A program made the translations under genes and the position numbers. DNA of 64,000 bases, taken from the NCBI GenBank assembly GCA_964017195.1, contig OZ024896.1, positions 28,541,430 to 28,605,429 on the forward strand, in the 5' to 3' direction. The notes beneath the pieces were generated by a model that had not been told where the DNA came from, did no database searches, and saw only the letters and a program-made list of their open reading frames with translations. This document shows positions 1-13,763 of the stretch, piece after piece. Position 1 is the first letter of the stretch, and each line of letters opens with the position of its first letter. The DNA is from Siderastrea radians. Lineage: Eukaryota; Cnidaria; Anthozoa; Scleractinia; Rhizangiidae.

Positions 1-1285
1 AACTGAAGGTATTAGTGCTCTTAATTGCCCAAGGTTTTTTACGCAGAAAATCGGTGACAAATGGGACGAGAATATTTCCGGATACCACCTGAAATGGGAA
101 ATGATTCAAGCATGCAGCATATTTTGGTACATGACAACCTCGTCGTGTTTTGAATTTTCATTCAGTTTCAGCTCAGACAGAGCAACCATGTACAGTACCG
201 GAACCTTCAAGTTAGCAATCGTGTAAATTTGAGTACTTCTGCCTAGAAGATATATCGTAGCCTATGATTTCTTATTTTGCCGACATTTACGTGACTTTCT
301 GCGAACTGCCGTTATGGGAAATTTGCATACCGAGGATCGTGCAAGCGGAAGAAATTTTGATTGGCTGTTTCGTTGAATGTCAATCAATCAAAAAAAGTGG
401 GCGGCAGACGTTCCGTAGAAGAATTGTATCAGGCTCTATTTTTCGTTTCGCCCGTCCCGCCTGAATGTTTCACCCAGCGAAACGAAAATAGAGCCTGATC
501 GCAGGTTATAACTATTTAGTTTGAAACCAGGCACGGCGAGTAAATTTTTCTTTGCAGATATTAGATAACGTCCCGGAATGTAGCTGACAAGGAGATCCTC
601 AATGTAAGCAGGCGCTAGGCCATGGAGAGTCTACATGACTACATACATGTACTACGATGGTCTACAATTCGACTATCTGGGGAAAATCCCGAAGTTACTC
701 ATTAAAAGCATGACCGTGGTCCTAGATAGAGGCGGTGCTAACTTTTCAGTCTGTGGATGAAATACAGTGACCATTCAAATAAAAGCTAGTGAGCAGTACT
801 TTCCTGTGGTGCTGTTTATTATGCTGTACAAGGTGGCTCTAGCGTTTGAGTCTGTAGATCAAATCCTTTAAGGTGGCCATTCAAATAAAGTACAAGGTGG
901 TTCTAACATTAGTGAGGACGGGTTAAAACGATACCAAAACTGTTGTGTGGACGAAATGTCTTGCTACGCCTTAAGGCATCTGAAAAGGGGAACTTTTGAA
1001 TTCATGCATTAATTAATATGCAAGAGGCTTCTGAGAGCCCAGTATGGTTACTAGGTTTCTAATTAGCTTTCTAGCAGGCTTACTATGTATTGAGTTAATC
1101 GTCTTAGTACCTTGGCGGCGGAGCTGCGATTTGCGAGATAGCAAGGCAAAGAGAGCTTGCCGAAGAGGAGCACTTGCTGGCTTACCGGTTTGCAAATTGC
1201 CACTAGGATACTCTGGCGACTAACTCAGTATGTGAGCCTGTCTTTCTCTTCTTCTCATGAATACGCAAGACATTAATATCCTCAC
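1..1285. other. Left edge: intron and possible further ASNSD1 exons
   Basis: No exon is resolved here. On the minus strand two short open stretches could be further ASNSD1 exons. One lies near 140-225 and reads roughly VPVLYMVALSELK, resembling the VPxxGLFRIDL segment of the family. The other lies at about 1-73 after a good polypyrimidine-AG acceptor. Phase and acceptor quality do not fit cleanly, so neither is called. The sequence from about 700 to 920 belongs to a dispersed repeat that recurs near 27450-27590 (shared phrases such as 'gaccattcaaat'). Confidence 0.4.
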
Positions 1286-4181
1286 CAGGTTATAATCGGT
1301 TGATGTGGAGTTTCTTTCTGTCACAGAAGTTACAGCTAGAACATCATCTGGGCTTGATGGGAGATGCCACAACAGGCTACGACGTCCAAAGTAATCTCTA
1401 CCAAACCACATCTTCTGTTCTGTTGCCTAAATAGCCATAAAATTAAGTAACAAGACATGTGAAATGCGATTGTATCAGATAAAAGGATACATGTGCATGT
1501 ATAGACCAAGGTTAAAACACAGTTATACTGTATTCTCAACACTCCAAACTTCTGCAACTAAGGAGGAGGCTATTATGCTCCACTGGTTAAGGTGCTTGAC
1601 TTATAATCCAGGGGCTGGATTCATGAAGCACTCTTAAGTTAAGATGTATCCTAAGTATTGTTTCTTAACAATAGTCTATTGCTGGAATAACAATAGGCTA
1701 TTGTCAAAAAACAACACTTAGGATGCATCTTAACTTAGGAGCACTTATTGAATCTAGCCCCAGAGTTCCCAGGTTCAAATCCATCTCTCAGATTTGTCCG
1801 TGGTTGTCCCGAATTCAGCTCCTCCATGCTTTGTAAATAGCCAACTGGCCAGCTTCCAGCCATTTGGAATTCTATAAAATCTTTAAGTATGGTGTGTAAG
1901 TATGAAATATTTGTTTCATATGCAGCCCCGTAAGCTACAACTCTAAGAAATTTTATCTTGTGCATTTTCAACAAATATATCTTTAAATAGTTTGGAACAA
2001 AAGTTTTCTCTTACTTGCCAGTAAACAAATGACCAAGGACCTTGAACCTTCGCCATCGTAGAAAGAATATGTTCTGCATATGTCATACCAGAAAGATGAC
2101 TGGACAACATTTTCAGCAAAACAAAAGAATCATTTTCGTTTTCCTTCACCTAAAAGGGAGAAATTTACAAAAACAGTCCACTGAGGGGTTGGATTCATTA
2201 AGCCCTCATAGGTTAAGTTACAGTATGTCCTAAGAATACAAAATTAAGCCTGCATTGTATTGCTTAGCAACAATAGTAAGTTAGCAGATTGATTACCATT
2301 TTGAAAGCAGGTAAACGTGGTGTGAAAAATATGTTTGTATAGGAATCTAATGGGAAATAATGTACATAATGCATTTGATTTCCAAAATATTTAGTCTCAA
2401 AGCTATTGATCACTGACAAGAAATCATGGAAGGACACAGCTGTGCTGGAAGTGTGCAGTGGCATTTCATGCATTCGTCGGTTTTTTCCACAAACTTTCAG
2501 TTCAACTGCAAGGAGAATTAATTATGGGACTGTACATTTCCCAGAATACCTCTGTCAGTAATCTGATCAGTACAATCCTTTACCTGGATTATCAAGTTTA
2601 TAGATTCAAAACTTTTAAGGGATGTTTTTTTAATGACAATATATTAGTGGGCACTGGTTTTCCATACAAACACTGCATTTTGTACCATGTCTTCCCTACT
2701 TTCAAAATAATGGACATGGGCAAGAAACCTACTTTTAAAGGATTCATCTGAACTTACAAGAAGAAGAACTTTATGAATTTGGTCCCAGGATTATAAGATA
2801 CTACAAGTACTTATTACATGTACTTGATTGAATAAACGCAAACTTTCAGAAATACGTTACGTGTAGGATTTTTTAAAGAAACGGAGACATTGCAATAACA
2901 TTATGGGTTGTGTTTCTGTGGTATACATGTATGTAGTATGAACATGTGCACATTGTATCTTACATGAAGTTGGGATTAACTGAGTTGACAGGGGCGGATC
3001 CAGGATTTTTTCAAACTGGGGGTTGACAATCAGTTAATTGGCAGTTGCGTATAAAACAACGTGCTATTATTTTTGTGATGAAAAAGCGATAGACATGAGG
3101 AGTCAGATAAGTTTGGAAACTTCCCAAAAGGAAGGGGGGGGGGGGTGCAATCCCCTCAACCCTCCCACTGGATCTGCCTCTGGTGACTGAATAAACTCTG
3201 GTTGAAAATAGTGTCAACCCAAGCCATCTTAACCAGAAACCACTGAGGTAGAGATCTTATACAAAAACATTAATGCTGAGATCTTATAAACCTGGATTGA
3301 AAAACCTGTGTGGTTGAATCCAAGGCTTAAAAGCAATAAGTCTTTACTGAGGTTTTCATTAGATAAAAGAAAAATAAAACCCACGTCCCAAACTCAAACT
3401 CAAAACTGTTGATTGCATTAACTGTGATCCTAGCCCTAAACCTCTACCCTACCGATAACTGCCTCGTGGACCACAATATCTTAAGCATTTAGTCTGCTAG
3501 ATTACATGCATATATGCATTACATACACATGTAAGAGCTAACCCTAGGCCCCCACATGACAGCTAACCAGATTCAGTCTCACTCTCTTTAGGTCGAGGGT
3601 TCTCTAGCAATTCCAATGCCTGCCCATCATGTGTAATGTACACGTAAAAACAGTCATCATGTGATGAAATCAAAATCAAAACTAAGGTGAATAAAATATG
3701 CTAATCTTTATGTAATTTTACATACATTACCTCAACTCCACCAAATATTTCTCCGTTCCATAACAAAACATTCCCACACTCGTCTATCAAAGGCTGAGGA
3801 GTCTTGCTGCCTCTTAAATGAAGAACTGTACCAATAAGGGTCAAGCAGAATGTTTCATGATCATTTGTTATGGTGAACTCCTTTGTCCCTGTGTGATCTG
3901 GACCCCTTCTTTCAAGGTGAGGAAGAACAGATTTTGAAACAACCTGAAAGGAATATTTCTTTCATAAATTTTTGCAAAGCTGGCAGAGGTTTTTATACAA
4001 AGATTAATTTACCCTGCGAGCAGAGGCCCTTCGATCTTCCATCGAAGGGCCCATGCTCGCAGGGTAAGATTAATCTTTAGTGATTACTCATTCATAAAGG
4101 ATCTATATAGATTTTTCAGACCTGAAAATTACTCCTTGATCTTTCATTCTCTGCGAAAAGGCAGCAGCAAATTCCACACAT
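1286..4181 (-). CDS. ASNSD1: Asparagine synthetase domain-containing protein 1, 5' part (4 exons)
   Basis: Exons in transcription order are 4181-4122, 3943-3731, 2149-2015 and 1414-1286. They give 60+213+135+129 nt, or 179 codons, all with phase-0 junctions and GT-AG introns. The protein starts MCGIC, so Cys2 would be the N-terminal nucleophile of a class II glutamine amidotransferase fold. Further family motifs are RRGPD (residues 32-36), LWNGEIFGG at the end of exon 2, VQGPWSFVYWQ at the end of exon 3 and WFGRDYFGRRSLLWH in exon 4. The last two are highly characteristic of ASNSD1 rather than true asparagine synthetase. The C-terminal synthetase-like domain (several hundred residues in the family) is not found and should lie left of the window. 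The enzymatic role of ASNSD1 is poorly established. The gene is divergent from GET3, with 188 bp between start codons. Confidence 0.88.
1611..1761. mobile_element. Palindromic MITE
   Basis: The ends are inverted copies (GGGGCTGGATTCA on the left, TGAATCTAGCCCC on the right), and the arms of about 65 bp pair through to a short loop around CTGGAATAA. A partial relative starts near 2186. It lies in an ASNSD1 intron. No transposase is encoded. Confidence 0.7.
2989..3182. mobile_element. Short TIR element, hAT-like by flanks
   Basis: The left end CAGGGGCGGATCCAGGAT pairs with a decayed right end ATCTGCCTCTG. The 8-bp flanks TGAGTTGA and GTGACTGA are an imperfect duplication. An internal G-run of 11 lies near 3137-3147. 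The element lies in the ASNSD1 intron between exons 2 and 3. Confidence 0.55.
4009..4066. mobile_element. 58-bp hairpin MITE with 9-bp duplication
   Basis: TTACCCTGCGAGCA and TGCTCGCAGGGT form the ends, and GGCCCTTCGAT pairs with ATCGAAGGGCC inside them. The direct repeat AAGATTAAT flanks the element at 4000-4008 and 4067-4075, which fits a 9-bp Mutator-type target duplication. It sits in ASNSD1 intron 1. Confidence 0.72.
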
Positions 4182-4369
4182 ACTATAATTTTAGCCTAAC
4201 TAACGATCGATCGGCAAATTAAAACTCATTCCTCACTTCTCCGACACTTCGCCTTCGTCCGCCATTTTGAAAATTCGCACGTTGAGCCTTTAGTATGTTT
4301 GGCTAGCGGACACCTTATTAGCTCGCTCCCAGACCTTTTCCTCAACATTCAAAATTATTACTATTCAAG
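4182..4369. promoter_or_regulatory. Bidirectional promoter interval ASNSD1/GET3
   Basis: Only 188 bp separate the two divergent start codons, so both 5' UTRs and the core promoters must lie here unless an upstream non-coding exon exists. The interval contains CCGCCATTTTG. AAGATGGCGGC overlaps the GET3 start codon. Both resemble the YY1 consensus often found at the start of housekeeping genes. No TATA box is evident at a consistent position. The promoter role is inferred from the geometry. Confidence 0.65.
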
Positions 4370-7300
4370 ATGGCGGCTGCTAACATGGAAGAAGATTTCG
4401 AAGCACTCGAACCAACCGTTCAGAATATCGTTGATCAGGAGACGTTACGTTGGGTATTTGTTGGCGGAAAAGGTGGTGTTGGGAAGACAACTTGCAGGTA
4501 ACAATCGGGTAGTAATAGAAAGCTTTGAAAGGTTCTTTTCCGTCCCATTCTTTTCATAACCATCGAGAAGTTCGCTGTGAACGGGTTTTTTGTTAAGAAG
4601 GTTTTTGTTTTAGCTTAGTCAAGTAAACTTTAGGTTTAGAAAAACAGAAGGAAAGAATACCGAATATATGTTTTTGTCCTCAAATTTTTAGAGTGATGTT
4701 GTAATTTTATATGAATACGCATGAGGCATGGAGCATGTTAATCTACAGACATGTAAGCTTAATTTGGCTTTATACTTGGCAGACTTCTATTAAAAAAAGA
4801 TAATTTTGTTGAATATGAACGAATGAGCAAATGAATGAACGAACAAATTAGTAAAAGGCACCCACATAAAAGACCAAAAAATTGGAAAACAGTTTGAACA
4901 GCGTTTTTTTTTTTTTGGGGGGGGGGGCATTTTAAAAAATGAAGGGTTTGGTGACAAAAAGGTTTACGTGAAGTAATATTTTAGTTTTTGTTGTTTTTTT
5001 ACTTTTGCTCAAAGCTGGATATTTCTTCTTGACACACAGACTTAATTTTTGCATATCCAACAAGGTTTTCTAGATCTGTTTAATTTATATTCTCTGCAAG
5101 ACCTTTATTCAAGAAGAATTTGTTGTTGCCATGAAGGTATCAGGGTACCCCAAATGACAGCATTGCGTTTTCACCGTTTGAGCGTCAGGCGTTTCACAAG
5201 GACCCTGACAAGCTATATGTTTTCTGAAAGCTTAATAACCGAAGATTACGAAAATGTATTTAGATAAAGAAAAAAGACAACTGTGTTGAAAACAGAGACT
5301 ACGTTTTTAAAAAGTACATCGTTCACAAAATCGGTTCCCTTCCAGTCGAGAATGATCTGGAGAGAAAGACGAACATCCCGCCGAATTCTTCACACCTTTG
5401 TCTCGGAATTTTTGTATCTGGCCTAGTTTATTTTCTGCACTCAGTTAAACTTTGAAGTTCAAAGAAACACCTCTCCTCTTTCTTTTACGGCTCATAACTT
5501 TTGAATGAAAGCAAAAAATAAAATTCGGAGACATGGTTTTGGTGTCAAATTATGTGGCAACATTGTCGCCAAATTTGAGCTAAAATGGTTGAAAACTAGC
5601 TGAACGCGAACTTAAAATGTGTGCCCAATTTCTTGAAAAATTAGTTTCGAGAAAAAAGCCAAAATATGATTTGGAAACTTTTTCCGGTCTGAGGAGATTA
5701 AAACACCTAGATGTCAGGATAATTACCTGCGGTTGACAGAGGGGAGGCTCAACTTACCGCCAACAATAGTACAAACATGCCGACAAGAATGGTATCAAAT
5801 TCTGCGTGTTTTTATGTTGGAAAGCGACTTTCGTTGAGTACAAGTGCCGTTCAAAGGGTCTTCAAACGCAATAAACGGAAATTTTAAAGTCATAATATCA
5901 CGTCGGCTGTAAAATGCCGAAGGCGTCATCATTGAGCTGGATAAGACTACCCAAGTTGTCAGGACCTGAAAGACGAAAGGAAAGGTGAAAGGAAAGCACA
6001 TTGAAATCTGCGAAGAAGCCGCCACGTGTTCGGCTCAAGATCTGAGAGAGAACATCCTGCCAGAAATGCAAGCAATTGGGAAAAGAATAAACTTCTTTAT
6101 TACTGGAGACAAATTCCGTACTTTCCTGGACGTGCCGTTTTTTGCGCCAAGTTGATTCTTTGATACAGCTGGCTTTGTAGAAATGTTATGGAATTTGAAT
6201 GGATGGATTGTTTTTCGCCGTTCGCCTTACGAAAAGCGAGTTGGCAGTCAAAGCTTATCACACTGACAAGTGAGGAGTCAGGAAGCGCAAGTAATTCCTC
6301 AACCCTCGATCTTTTCTCTCTCTCTTTCACAGATATGATTGAAGCCACTTTGTAGACACACTTGAAATAAGAGGGAACTGCTACGCAATCGATCGCGTGT
6401 CAAAACATCGGGGCCCTGTTATGTCACATGCTACAGTGTATTTTCAGCATTGTTGACAGATGACTGTCAACACATGATTAGAGAAAATTAATGCCACAAA
6501 TCTTTTTTCATCCATAACTTTGCATAGAACAATTTTTTTTCTGAAACTTTTTGTAAAAGAGAGGTTTGAATAATATCTATCTGAAAATAACAGAAGTGTA
6601 TTTTTCGAAAACATGGTCAATTTTGGGGTACCATGATACCTTAAGTTACCTGTCAACTCAAAGAGATAATTGTTTGTCTGATTCATATTGTTTGAAGGGA
6701 TCCTTTATTCAAGAAGAATTTGTTGTTACCATTAAGTTACCTGTCAACTCAAAGAGATAATTGTTTGTCTGATTCATAGTGTTTGAAGGGATCCTTTATT
6801 CAAGAAGAATTTGTTGTTACCATTAAGTTACCTGTCAACTCAAAGAGATAATTGTTTGTCTGATTCATATTGTTTGAAGGGATCCTTTATTCAAGAAGAA
6901 TTTGTTGTTACCATTAAGTTACCTGTCAACTCAAAGAGATAATTGTTTGTCTGATTCATATTGTTTGAAGGGATCCTTTATTCAAGAAGAATTTGTTGTT
7001 ACCATTAAGTTACCTGTCAACTCAAAGAGATAATTGTTTGTCTGATTCATATTGTTTGAAGGGATCCTTTATTCAAGAAGAATTTGTTGTTACCATTAAG
7101 TTACCTGTCAACTCAAAGAGATAATTGTTTGTCTGATTCATATTGTTTGAAGGGATCCTTTATTCAAGAAGAATTTGTTGTTACCATTAAGTTACCTGTC
7201 AACTCAAAGAGATAATTGTTTGCCTGATTCATATTGTTTGAAGGGATCCTTTATTCAAGAAGAATTTGTTGTTACCATTAAGTTACCTGTCAACTCAAAG

Positions 7301-10300
7301 AGATAATTGTTTGTCTGATTCATATTGTTTGAAGGGATCCTTTATTCAAGAAGAATTTGTTGTTACCATTAAGTTACCTGTCAACTCAAAGAGATAATTG
7401 TTTGCCTGATTCATATTGTTTGAAGGGATCCTTTATTCAAGAAGAATTTGTTGTTACCATTAAGTTACCTGTCAACTCAAAGAGATAATTGTTTGTCTGA
7501 TTCATATTGTTTGAAGGGATCCTTTATTCAAGAAGAATTTGTTGTTACCATTAAGTTACCTGTCAACTCAAAGAGATAATTGTTTGCCTGATTCATAGTG
7601 TTTGAAGGGATCCTTTATTCAAGAAGAATTTGTTGTTACCATTAAGTTACCTGTCAACTCAAAGAGATAATTGTTTGCCTGATTCATATTGTTTGAAGGG
7701 ATCCTTTATTCAAGAAGAATTTGTTGTTACCATTAAGTTACCTGTCAACTCAAAGAGATAATTGTTTGCCTGATTCATATTGTTTGAAGGGATCCTTTAT
7801 TCAAGAAGAATTTGTTGTTACCATTAAGTTACCTGTCAACTCAAAGAGATAATTGTTTGTCTGATTCATATTGTTTGAAGGGATCCTTTATTCAAGAAGA
7901 ATTTGTTGTTACCATTAAGTTACCTGTCAACTCAAAGAGATAATTGTTTGTCTGATTCATATTGTTTGAAGGGATCCTTTATTCAAGAAGAATTTGTTGT
8001 TACCATTAAGTTACCTGTCAACTCAAAGAGATAATTGTTTGTCTGATTCATATTGTTTGAAGGGATCCTTTATTCAAGAAGAATTTGTTGTTACCATTAA
8101 GTTACCTGTCAACTCAAAGAGATAATTGTTTGTCTGATTCATATTGTTTGAAGGGATCCTTTATTCAAGAAGAATTTGTTGTTACCATTAAGTTACCTGT
8201 CAACTCAAAGAGATAATTGTTTGACGTCTGATTCATATTGTTTGAAGGGATCAAAAGGCAGAATTTTATTTCCTGGGAAAGTACTCCCTGTAGTGGGTTA
8301 TACAGTAAAAACCCACGTATAAGAACCTAAAATTTAAGAACCTTTTAAGCTAAAATCTTCATTTTAAACCCCCTTTTCATAAGAACCTATTTAGCCTAAA
8401 ATTTTCAATAGGTTCTTATTTTACAAAGGCATCACAAAATGTAACACAGCATTTTACGGACACTGCAGCATGAAAGACATGCATGATAGTACTTTGGAAA
8501 GATAAATTTACTGTATGGTTATCATCTAAACTGTATTCTAGATAATTATTTAATACAGAAATATATTCCATATCACATATGCCCTGTAGTTATCTGTGTT
8601 GATCACTAGTGCCCCTATCAAATTAAGAACCTGTTTAAGAACCTAAGTAGCCTAAAATCCCACAAAATACCATTTCTCTAAGAACCTATTTAGGCTAAGT
8701 TGGAAATATCTAGGTTCTTATATGTGGGTTTTTACTGTACTTTGAGGCTTTGCCTGAAAGGGGTGCCATTTTTGAGCTTGCAGCGTACTTAAGGGCAGGG
8801 AAAATTGTCATCTAGGTACAGTAGATGAAAGGTTAGCCATTTTGGTAAGAATTAATATTTTTAAGGATAAGGGTTTGTGTCTCTGGGCGGAGCCTCCACG
8901 TATAAAACGTTATTGAGTACCCCCTCCCCTCCCCTCCCAGATTTATTTATTATAAATGCAATTTCTTCCTCGAGTTGCTACTGCAAAAGCAACGAGGTTA
9001 CATAAGGTTTCATGAAGGTTCTTCATGAAAGAAAAAAAAACTGTAAAGCATTGCTTGATACAGGAGAAAACAAATGTGTATCAATGCTATAAATAGAAAA
9101 GTTTAAGTCCCACACAAGCCACAGAAAGCCCACATGGCTGGAGCTTGACCCTGTTAGCAACTGAGAGTATTGCTTCTCCTTGGATGCTAGTTGATTGCAG
9201 AGTTACCCCCAGCAGTATGTTGCCAGTACCCATTTATACACCTGGGTGGGGAGAGACAACATGGAGCAGTAAAGTTTCTTGGCTAAGGAAACAACACAGT
9301 GGCGGGGACCAGGCCTCAAGACACCATCCTTCAGATCTGAAGTCCAATACGTGAACCACTACATCATCATAAACCCACTTATCAACTCTGAATTTGATGT
9401 AATTCTGAACAAAAATCAGACATAAACAGAAATCAACAAAGAGTTCAATATGCTCTTTTTTCTACCAGGTTTTCAGAATGCTAACAATAATCAATGAACC
9501 ATGAAAATGTAATCAGTGCCATCTACATGTAGGACAATTTGTTACTGTTTCCTTTTTTTCAGTTGCAGTATTGCCCTTCAACTTGCTAAGAAGAGAGAAA
9601 GTGTGCTTATAATTTCTACAGATCCTGCTCATAATATATCAGATGCATTTGACCAGAAATTTAGCAGTATTCCAACGAAAGTTAAAGGCTGTGATAACCT
9701 TTTTGCCATGGTAAGTATAAATAATGAGGTTTTGGAGGGAGGGGAGTGTTCCCTAGCCAGCCAAGTGGGGTCAGAATATGCAGAATTATTATAATTATAG
9801 ACAAGAGTGTTTTAGTGTAAAATAGACCACTCGTAAAGTTCATACGAAACTAAATCTGGGACTTGGGTGGCGTATTTTCCATATCCTCACTAGTGAGGAT
9901 ATCGATGACGTCGTTTCTCACTCTTACGCTGTTGTTTGTGCAAAAATACTCTTGTCCATATAATAAAAAGAAAATTACACAGTGGCTTGAAGATATGAAT
10001 TTTATTTTCTCGTGGTAAAAAGCAATATTTTACCACTCGAAAATAAAATTCATATCTTCGTGTAATATCGATCCTCTATGTCTGATGCGTCAGAAGTAAC
10101 AAGTATCTAACTTCTCCTTATGGTATCACTACTTGCTCAAACACACAGTGTAAATAAAAAAGTGATCATCAATATAAAATGTCTTCATGTTTAATCAAAT
10201 TCTCCCAACTAGTACCATAAGAACTGTGTAAAGAACATTGAGGAGAACATGCATGTTGATGTTAGGGCTTAAAGGGTTCTGCGTCTGTATTTCAAGCCCG

Positions 10301-13300
10301 ATCGGGCAGTCATGTTCTAGATACAGAGCCCTCACTATCTCAAACCCTGACTCTCTCAAATTCGCTCCCCCCCTCCCCCCCCCTGCTTATGTCAAACTGG
10401 AACCTGTTTCTCTTGGTTGTTATTCTCATTTATTTACTATAATTAGCCATCTTGAATTCCTATTATTTGAAACAATGTATTTGAATTGCTTCACTTCAAG
10501 GAGTGACTTAACTGAAGAAAAAGTTGCTTTAAGAAACACTTTTTATTTTTCTTGGAATATTATTATAATTATATCTCCATATTCAATGTAAGAATCTTAT
10601 TTTTTGTTATTGTTTTTTTTTTTAGGAAATAGACCCTAACGTTGGCTTTTCACATCTTCCTGATGATGTTTTTGATGAACCAGGTAAATGAGGAACATGA
10701 CAGCAATTATTGTGTTGTATAATTTTGATATTTTGTGACAGTATGACAGGCATCAACATACATGTAACAGAAAATAGCGTAATGTATGCTCCTTGCCATC
10801 TCTCTTCAAAATGCAGTGCTTTCAATAAGCACCGACGACCGATGAAAAAGCATCTGCAAATTGGCTCAGAGAAGTCGGCTACTATTTTCCCCAAATTGAA
10901 GTAATTAAAGAAAGATTTCTTTCGAACCTTGTTGTTACAGTCGGCTACTCTACTCAAACCAGGAACCAAAATTGAAATTTTATTGACACCCCTGAAAGTG
11001 GACTAATACCTCCCAAATTAATGCTTGTCTGCAGCTGAGAGATGTTAGGGGAGGGGGGTACTTGGGTATAGTAGAGACAGGGTGATGCAAAGGCATTTTT
11101 GGTTACTAGAAAAGAACCAAATTATATTTAGAAATTGTCTGCTAGACCCATTTTTTTAGGATTGTTATTGAGGGTGCACACCTCAATATTATGTCAAATG
11201 ATTCTATCAGATATAAGATTCATTTACAAATTTAATTAAACTACATGCAAATGACAAATTTGAGACTTTTGGAGCTATCAACAAATTCTGTTCGTGGCTT
11301 CCCTGAGCTAAAATTTATTGCTCCCCACCTTAAAAGAATGACTGCAGTTTCTGTACAGACAGACAGATGCACGTTGAATAAATTTTAAGAATAGTGGAAG
11401 CATAAACTGTCTTAGATTCTCTTGGTTTTTTAAGTTAGATTAAACAAAGACTTTTCCAGGTATGTTCTGGGCTGTTGTGGACTTTTTTGGGGTCCATTTT
11501 TACCCTAATGAACTTTTTATGGGTATAAAAATTTGGCCTTATTTGCACTTCCCCATCACCAATATACCATGGTCTGAGTACCCCTCCCCCCCCCTTCCCT
11601 GTATACCAGGGAAGAAGTTTACACCTCCCACCCTAAACTGCAAGGTGAACAAGAGCCTCAGTGCTGTAATGCTGACAACTGGTTTATCTGACGTAAAAGG
11701 AGAAATCACAATGTGGTGCAAAATAGCTTTGTTTTGCTTCAAAATAGCACTATTGCATAATGCCGGCATTATGTCTGGTGCTCAAAAGTATAGTTTCTGT
11801 GTGTTATCTGTATGCTCCAGATTATGCTAGTATACACAATGTGGTGCAAAATCACAATATGGTGCAAAATAGCTTTGTTTTGCTTCAAAATAGCACTATT
11901 TCATAATCCCGGCATTATGTCTGGTGCTCAAAAGTATAGTTTCTGTGTGTTATCTGTATGCTCCAGATTATGCCAGTATAGAATGTCATTTGATCCCTAG
12001 CAATATGGTGCAGTTTGCAATTAGCCTCAAATTTTCCAAAACTGAGATTTTTTTAAAAAGTTGGGCAATTTAGACATTATTTTCATATTAAGAGTGATGA
12101 TGTTCATGTACAAATATCAAGCATTTAGTGGCAAAAGTTGGGAAATCAGTTTATTCTTTTCTTTTCTTTTATTTTTTTTCATTTTTTTGCTCATAAACAC
12201 ATGAATGCTATTATAGGAAAGTTAACAGGAATTTTTTGTGGTTTGTTTCTACCAGAAGCCCTTTATTTTAGAGGGAAATATTTAGAAAAATCTTGAAGAC
12301 ACGTAAAGCTTTATAAACTCGATTGCACTTGTAAAACTTAAAGTAGGCATTGGAAAACATAGACACTTTCTAATATGATAGAAGGGCAGTAGAAAAATTT
12401 CCAAGCACATAAAATTTCAGAATTTAAAAGGCAGGTTGCTTAACTACACATTCAAGTATAAATTTATATGCCGTAACTCCGATGGATGTTGTCTGATCTG
12501 ATATCATGCCCCTGTTTAGTGATACCTCATAATTATAGCCCATTGTTGGTCATAATTATGAACGAGGCTCCACTACTGTATCTGGTTCTCTCTTAGATAT
12601 GATGTCAATGGGTAAAAACATGGTAAAAGAACTTTTGGGAGCATTTCCTGGAATTGACGAAGCCATGAGTTTTGCAGAGGTTATGAGGTATTTACTGTCT
12701 TATTGTCATGAGCAGCAGCCTAAGAAAAAACTTAATTAATGCAGGACATTAACTTCACAGTGCCATTTAGTTAGCTGGCAATTCTCTAATGTAACAATGA
12801 CATATTTTTTTGTAATTAACTCACCGCAGGCCAAACAGACTCTTGCCCTTCAATTCTGGTTTACCCCACATGCGGTTGTGTGTTGTGTGACCCTGGGGTA
12901 TGATGGCCAGATGCATTGCCCTAAGGGCTTTTCTTGTCATGCCTTTAGGAATGTCAGTTTCTGAGGAAATGACTGCATTTTATTGTTAAGTATACAGTGG
13001 CTGTGATAATACGTCACTGGTCAGCTGATTCTGTTAGCCAATGAGTGTTAAGCTTTGCCATGTACTTTATTTACATGTATGTTGTTCATTACAGTTTTGG
13101 TGTATTTTAATTATTAATTTCATTAGTTTACTTTATGTGCCATAGATTAGCTTACTCATTAAAGTTTAGCATTGTTCAGTACCTTTGAGATCATAAATTC
13201 CTTTCATTTTTCTTCACAGGTTGGTTAACACAATGGACTTTAGCGTTGTTGTATTTGATACAGCACCAACTGGTCACACTCTAAGACTGCTTGCCTTTCC

Positions 13301-13665
13301 ATCCCTTATTGAGAAATCCCTTGGAAAAATTTTGACTCTCAAGAACAGTATAGCACCATTCATTACACAGGTATTTTAGACTGTACAACCAGTAAGTCAT
13401 AATAAGCATTTGTTCAGCGTGTTGGTGTGATGATAAGGACCAAGTCTGAATAGTGTCCTTGCTTGTTTATTCTTGTTGTTTTGAGGAGAGCGTTTGGATT
13501 GAACAAGGAGCAAGCCTATAAGTTGGTTCTGAGGGCCTCAACCAGTCAATTCCCAAGGGCTGGCAAATGAGCGCATTTGATTGGCTCACCAACAAGAGTC
13601 GAAGCCATCAAAGTGCCCTCGTCTGCCCTCCTCCAAATTCGCTTTGAACATTATTGCAATATCTC

Positions 13666-13763
<98 letters not shown>

